Positions 59,859 to 64,000 of a stretch of DNA of 64,000 nucleotides are shown here, piece by piece. A program made the translations under genes and the position numbers. Below the pieces are notes generated by a model. It was not told the DNA's origin and did no database searches. It was given only the letters and a program-made list of their open reading frames with translations. The DNA is taken from positions 310,001-374,000 of the forward strand of contig JBMNLS010000002.1 of assembly GCA_050952935.1 (NCBI GenBank), read 5' to 3'. This DNA comes from UBA6115 sp050952935 (GTDB taxonomy: Bacteria > Bacillota > Clostridia > Christensenellales > Aristaeellaceae). Positions within the stretch are counted from its first letter, which is position 1, and the number at the start of each line of letters is the position of its first letter.

Positions 59859-61304
59859 TCATGTATTGATCGCCGCGTCAAGCCTGCGCAGCGCTTCGTC
59901 CTTGCCTAAAAGCCAGGCGATTTCTATCGCCCCGCCAGGGGTGCTGGCCTGGCCGGAGATGGCCACCCTCAGGGGCCAGAGCACGGTGCCGTTTTTCATG
60001 CCGGCTTCCTTGATGCCAGACATAAGCGCCTCATGGATGTTTTCCTCCGTCCAGGGCACAAGGGGGCTTAGCAGATCACGCGCCAGCTTCAGCGCCGGCA
60101 GCAGGCTTTCCTCCGTGCTTTTCTGCCTTTTGTTCAGGTAAAGCTCCCGGTCAAACTCAGGCATTTCCTTTAAAAAGCGCACCATGTCCGGCACCCGGTT
60201 AAACACCTCGGTGCGGCTTTGCATCAGCTCCGCCAGGCGGCGGTAATCAATATCGGTGCCCGTCAGCGCCTGGTCAAACCAGGGGGTGGCCATGGCCAGA
60301 TAGTCTTCAAAAGGCAGCCGGCGGATATACTCGGCATTAAACCAGGTAAGCTTATCCATGTTGAAGATGGCGGGGGATTTGTTCAGCCCTCTGGCGTCAA
60401 ACACCTCCACCAGCTCATCCAGCGTGAAAAACTCCCGGTCTGTCCCCGGGCTCCAGCCAAGCAGGGCAATAAAGTTGATGATGGCCTCCTTCAGGTAGCC
60501 CATCTCCAGCAGATCCTCAAAGGAAGGGTCGCCATGGCGCTTGGAGAGCTTGCGGGTGGCGTCCTTCATCACCACCGGCAGGTGAACATAGATGGGCGGC
60601 GTCCAGCCAAAGGCCTCATACAGCAAATTGTACTTGGGGGCGCTGGAGAGGTACTCCGTGCCCCGGGTCACATGGCTGATGGCCATCAGGTGGTCGTCGA
60701 TCACATTGGCAAAGTTATAGGTGGGGAGCCCGTCGGCCTTGATAAGCACATTGTCGTCCAGGGTGGCGCAGTCGGCCTCAATGTGCCCAAAGAGCAGGTC
60801 ATCAAAGGAGGCGGTGCCCGTCTCCGGGATGTTCTGACGGATCACATAGGATTCGCCGGCGGCCATCCGGGCCTTAGCCTCCTCCTTGGGGATGCTCAGA
60901 CAGTGCTTGTCATATTTCCAGGTTTTTCCTTCTGATTCCGCGGCCTGGCGGCGGGCGTCCAGCTCCTCCTTGGAGCAAAAGCAGGGATAGGCCGCGCCTT
61001 TTTCCACCAGCTCCAGGGCATAGGGCAGGTACATGTCCTTGCGCTGGGTTTGAATGTAGGGGCCATAGTCGCCGCCCACATCCGGGCCCTCGTCATAATA
61101 AAGGCCCGCTTCCCTGAGGGAGGAGTAGATCAGCTCAATCGCGCCGGGCACCTCCCGCTCCTGGTCGGTGTCCTCAATGCGCAGGATGAATTTCCCGCCG
61201 TGCTTTTTGGCAAGCAGGTAGGTATATAACGCCGTGCGCAGCCCCCCCAGGTGCAGATAGCCTGTGGGGCTGGGGGCAAAACGGGTGCGGACTGTTTGGT
61301 TCAT
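59859..61304 (-). CDS. gltX: Glutamyl-tRNA synthetase
   Basis: 481 residues. Class I synthetase charging tRNA-Glu. PSPTGYLHLGGLRTALY carries the HIGH-type motif, and KLSKRHGD the KMSKS equivalent. CSKEELDARR carries a Cys expected near the zinc site. With GlnS next door, it need charge only tRNA-Glu. Lies 20 bases after glnS. Confidence 0.97.
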   Translation of the reverse strand: MNQTVRTRFAPSPTGYLHLGGLRTALYTYLLAKKHGGKFILRIEDTDQEREVPGAIELIYSSLREAGLYYDEGPDVGGDYGPYIQTQRKDMYLPYALELVEKGAAYPCFCSKEELDARRQAAESEGKTWKYDKHCLSIPKEEAKARMAAGESYVIRQNIPETGTASFDDLLFGHIEADCATLDDNVLIKADGLPTYNFANVIDDHLMAISHVTRGTEYLSSAPKYNLLYEAFGWTPPIYVHLPVVMKDATRKLSKRHGDPSFEDLLEMGYLKEAIINFIALLGWSPGTDREFFTLDELVEVFDARGLNKSPAIFNMDKLTWFNAEYIRRLPFEDYLAMATPWFDQALTGTDIDYRRLAELMQSRTEVFNRVPDMVRFLKEMPEFDRELYLNKRQKSTEESLLPALKLARDLLSPLVPWTEENIHEALMSGIKEAGMKNGTVLWPLRVAISGQASTPGGAIEIAWLLGKDEALRRLDAAINT

Positions 61305-61324
61305 GCTGTACCTTTCTAATCTAT

Positions 61325-63025
61325 TCAGTGGGGGCGGTAGCTGTCCTTCAGCCCCACCACCAGGTTGTAAACGGGCAGCGTGGCGCTGGAATCCCGATCC
61401 TTGCAGAAGTAGCCCACCCGGAGGAACTGGAAGGTGTCGCCCACCGAGGCGCCCAGGGCCACCGGCTCTGCAAAGCCTTCCATAACCTTGAGGCTGTCCG
61501 GGTTTAGGCGGGAGATGAAGTCCTTCCGGTCAGTTTCCTCGTCCAGATCCTCGTCATCGTTTAAGAGGGGCTCATACAGCCTGGCTTTCACGGGCACCGC
61601 GTCCACGGTGCTTACCCAGTGGAGGGTGCCCCTCACCCTGCGCTCAGCGCCGGGGCTGCCGGAGCGGCTGTCCAGGTCAACCGAGCAGCGCAGCTCCACA
61701 ATGTGGTCTTCCTCATCCTTAATTACCTCGTCACAGCGGATGATGTAGGCGCCTTTCAGCCGCACCTCCCCGCCCGGACGCAGGCGGAAGAACTTTTTAG
61801 GCGGGTTTTCCATGAAATCCTCCCGCTCAATATACAGCTCTCTGGAAAAACGCAGGCTGCGCTCGCCCATCTCCGGATGATCGGGGTGGTTTTCGATGGT
61901 GAGGGTATCGATCTTGCCCTCCTCCCAGTTGGTGAGCACCACCTTGACCGGGTCAAGCACCGCCATCACCCGGGGGGCTTTGGCGCCCAGGTCACTCCTT
62001 ACGCAGTGCTCAAGGAGGGCGAATTCCACGGTGCTGTCGGCTTTGGCCATGCCCACGCGGCCAATAAAGTCCCGGATGGCTGTCGGCGTGTAGCCTCGGC
62101 GGCGCATGGCGATGAGGGTGGGCATGCGGGGATCGTCCCAGCCGGAAACATAGCCTTCCTCTACCAGACGCCTGAGGTAGCGCTTGGACATCACGGTGCG
62201 GGTGATGTTAAGCCTGGCAAACTCAATTTGCCGGGGACCGTGGGTGAGGGCGCCCAGCTTGTCCCGGTGGGGTTTGCGGAAGCCGGCGTTTTCCACCACC
62301 CAGTCATACAGCGGCCGGTGGTCCTCATACTCCAGGCTGCACAGGCTGTGGGTGATGTTTTCAATGGCGTCCCCCAGGGGATGGGAAAAATCGTACATGG
62401 GATAGATGCACCAGTCGTTTCCGGTGCGGTGATGCTCCTTGTACAGGATGCGGTACATGACGGGATCCCGCATGTTGATGTTGGGGGAGGCCATGTCGAT
62501 CTTGGCACGCAGCACATAGCTGCCCTCCGGGAACTCGCCGTTTTTCATCCGGCGGAACAGGTCCAGGCTTTCTTCCACCGGGCGGTCACGCCAGGGGCTG
62601 TTTTTGCCGGGCTCGGTGAGGGTGCCGCGGTATTCCCGCATCTCCTCCTGTGAGAGCTCATCCACATAGGCGATGCCGCGCCTGATAAAATCCTCGGCTA
62701 TGTCATAGCATTGCTGGTAATAATCGCTGGCAAAAAACAGGCCGCCGTTCCAGTCAAAGCCAAGCCAGTGGATGTCATCAATGATGCCGTCCACATACTC
62801 GGTTTCTTCTTTTTCCGGGTTGGTGTCGTCAAAGCGCAGGTTGCAAAGCCCATTATAGCGCTCCGCTGTTTCAAAATCGATCACCATCGCCTTGCAGTGG
62901 CCGATGTGCAGGTATCCATTAGGCTCCGGCGGGAAACGGGTATGCACCCGCTCATACTTGCCTGCCTTTAAATCCTCATCAATCGCGTCCCAGATAAAGT
63001 TGCTGCGTTCCGCTTCCATGCTCAT
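61325..63025 (-). CDS. glnS: Glutaminyl-tRNA synthetase
   Basis: 566 residues. Charges tRNA-Gln directly. FPPEPNGYLHIGHCKA has HIGH and VMSKRYLRRL the KMSKS equivalent; a C-terminal anticodon-binding beta-barrel domain follows. Start at 63025 with AAGGG upstream. First gene of the operon with gltX and the M3 peptidase; promoter at 63060-63088. Confidence 0.97.
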   Translation of the reverse strand: MSMEAERSNFIWDAIDEDLKAGKYERVHTRFPPEPNGYLHIGHCKAMVIDFETAERYNGLCNLRFDDTNPEKEETEYVDGIIDDIHWLGFDWNGGLFFASDYYQQCYDIAEDFIRRGIAYVDELSQEEMREYRGTLTEPGKNSPWRDRPVEESLDLFRRMKNGEFPEGSYVLRAKIDMASPNINMRDPVMYRILYKEHHRTGNDWCIYPMYDFSHPLGDAIENITHSLCSLEYEDHRPLYDWVVENAGFRKPHRDKLGALTHGPRQIEFARLNITRTVMSKRYLRRLVEEGYVSGWDDPRMPTLIAMRRRGYTPTAIRDFIGRVGMAKADSTVEFALLEHCVRSDLGAKAPRVMAVLDPVKVVLTNWEEGKIDTLTIENHPDHPEMGERSLRFSRELYIEREDFMENPPKKFFRLRPGGEVRLKGAYIIRCDEVIKDEEDHIVELRCSVDLDSRSGSPGAERRVRGTLHWVSTVDAVPVKARLYEPLLNDDEDLDEETDRKDFISRLNPDSLKVMEGFAEPVALGASVGDTFQFLRVGYFCKDRDSSATLPVYNLVVGLKDSYRPH

Positions 63026-63059
63026 GCTGTTTCCGCCCTTCTTTTTGCAATACAAGCTG

Positions 63060-63088
63060 ATTATACTCGGGAAGGCATTTTCTTACAA
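63060..63088 (-). promoter_or_regulatory. Promoter of glnS-gltX-M3 peptidase
   Basis: Minus strand TTGTAA (63083-63088), 17-base spacer, TATAAT (63060-63065). Confidence 0.8.
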
Positions 63089-63220
63089 GGAATAAAGAAC
63101 TGTGGGCAAAAATGCTTTCCCGGCTGATTGTGTTTTGGGTGGAGCGAAGGGCTTGCGTAAGCAGCCCAAGGCAGATATTCTTTAATATACAAGAAATGTT
63201 GTGGTTGAATCAGGAGGCGT

Positions 63221-63967
63221 ATGCGAAACATCAAGCTGACAGTTTTTGATCTGGATGGCACTCTGGCTGAGATCGGGATGCCGATGGAAGCGGAAACCAT
63301 AGTGGGGCTGCGGAGGCTTCAGGCGCGGGGCGTCCAGGTGGCGCTGTGCTCGGGGAAGCCCGTGTCCTACCTCTGCGGTTTTTTGCGGCAGGCAGGGCTG
63401 CCCGAGGCCATTGTGATGGGGGAGAATGGCGCGGCAACCCAGTGGGGCATTGAGCTTCCGCCCAGACGGCATTTCAGGCTGCCCTATGACAAAAGCGCCG
63501 CTATCCACCTGACAAAGATACGGGCGCTGATTGAAGAAAAGATACGTCCCGTTCCCTGGTTTCAGCCGGGGGAGGTGGTGCTGACACCATTTTTCGCGGA
63601 TGAAGCGCAGCGTAAGGCGCTTCAAGCGCTGATTGATGAATATGTAAAGCCGGAGATGGGGCTTCAGGTGTTCCCGCACGCGGATTCCTTTGATATCTGC
63701 CCGGCAGGCATCAACAAAGGGGTAGCCTTAAAGCGGCTTATCCGGGAGCTGGGCATTGAAAAACGCCAGGTGGCCGCGATTGGCGATGGCGCGAACGATG
63801 TGCCCCTGTGGACAGAGGCAGGGTTTTCCATTCGGGTGGGCAGCAAGGCGGCGGCCCGGGTGGACATGCAGGTGAACACCGTTTGGGAAGCCCTTCAAGC
63901 GTTAATCAGTGCTTCCTATCCTTTAAGAATCGAAATTGAGAGCGATGGTGTTTCATCATCAACATGA
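63221..63967 (+). CDS. HAD family hydrolase (Cof-type phosphatase)
   Basis: 248 residues. Motif I DLDGTL (~10-15), motif II CSGKP (~44-48), GENGA (~68), a motif III Lys near 164, and motif IV GDGANDVP (~187-194) mark a HAD phosphatase of the Cof/sucrose-phosphatase-like group, cytoplasmic, acting on small phosphate esters. Cap domain between motifs II and III. AGGAGG precedes the ATG. Substrate unknown. Complete within the window. Confidence 0.9.
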   Translation: MRNIKLTVFDLDGTLAEIGMPMEAETIVGLRRLQARGVQVALCSGKPVSYLCGFLRQAGLPEAIVMGENGAATQWGIELPPRRHFRLPYDKSAAIHLTKIRALIEEKIRPVPWFQPGEVVLTPFFADEAQRKALQALIDEYVKPEMGLQVFPHADSFDICPAGINKGVALKRLIRELGIEKRQVAAIGDGANDVPLWTEAGFSIRVGSKAAARVDMQVNTVWEALQALISASYPLRIEIESDGVSSST

Positions 63968-64000
63968 CCAAAGTCATTTATTATTCGAGTCCACACTGCA

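Overview
The window is a GC-rich (roughly 57-58 percent by eye) stretch of a Gram-positive-type anaerobe. Several things point to the Clostridia side of the Bacillota: strong AGGAGG-type ribosome sites, a CIRCE-controlled groES-groEL operon, a class B sortase with a surface substrate, anti-sigma partners of clostridial type, separate GltX and GlnS enzymes, AraM-type glycerol-1-phosphate dehydrogenase, and a Tat-secreted flavinylated reductase. A Christensenellales- or Oscillospirales-like genome would fit, but no rRNA or other marker fixes the family. Genes are dense, with many ATGA overlaps.

Region by region. 1-3.9 kb: 3' part of a P-type ATPase gene, cutC and a nucleoside phosphorylase (+). 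4.0-12.8 kb: a secreted protein gene and a small ORF, then a long minus-strand operon tdh-kbl-trpS-hydrolase-P1 peptidase-acpS-nnrD/E-methyltransferase ending in a terminator near 5.1 kb. 12.9-16.1 kb: CorC-like protein, thioredoxin-reductase-like protein and a secreted protein. 16.3-17.9 kb: ECF sigma/anti-sigma pair. 18.2-20.2 kb: AT-rich patch with a GGDEF protein next to tRNA-Arg. 20.3-23.6 kb: GntR repressor, clear promoter/operator, SAF-domain dehydrogenase and transaldolase-like enzyme. 23.6-27.9 kb: DUF2202-like secreted protein, flavodoxin-like protein, TldD/TldE. 28-29.3 kb: second ECF sigma operon with three small proteins. 29.4-31.4 kb: XRE/S24-like regulator, tRNA remnant and a second AT-rich GGDEF gene. 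31.5-33.3 kb: azlC-azlD-DUF554. 33.5-38 kb: L-fucose isomerase, araM and a glycan-binding-like secreted protein, facing a 637-aa secreted protein that is a paralogue of the one at 4 kb. 40-45.2 kb: PhoH-like protein, a gene with DnaA boxes at its promoter, an SH3/peptidoglycan-binding protein, groESL. 45.3-50.1 kb: sortase B and a 1127-aa surface protein with five near-identical Ig-like repeats behind a long structured leader. 50.2-55 kb: MBL hydrolase, mutY, a calcium-loop-like secreted protein, dipeptidase, GNAT protein, a MITE-like palindrome, and an HPr-like protein without the catalytic His. 55-58.1 kb: Tat flavoprotein reductase with LysR regulator. 58.1-63 kb: glnS-gltX-M3 peptidase operon. 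63.2-64 kb: HAD phosphatase.

Working picture. Most of the window is chromosomal housekeeping. The accessory signals are the two AT-rich GGDEF genes beside tRNA sequences, the surface-protein/sortase module with its attenuator-like leader, the GntR-controlled sugar or sugar-acid cassette, the paralogous secreted proteins, the ECF small-protein operon, and the DnaA-box promoter. No CRISPR array, complete insertion sequence, prophage or rRNA was seen.
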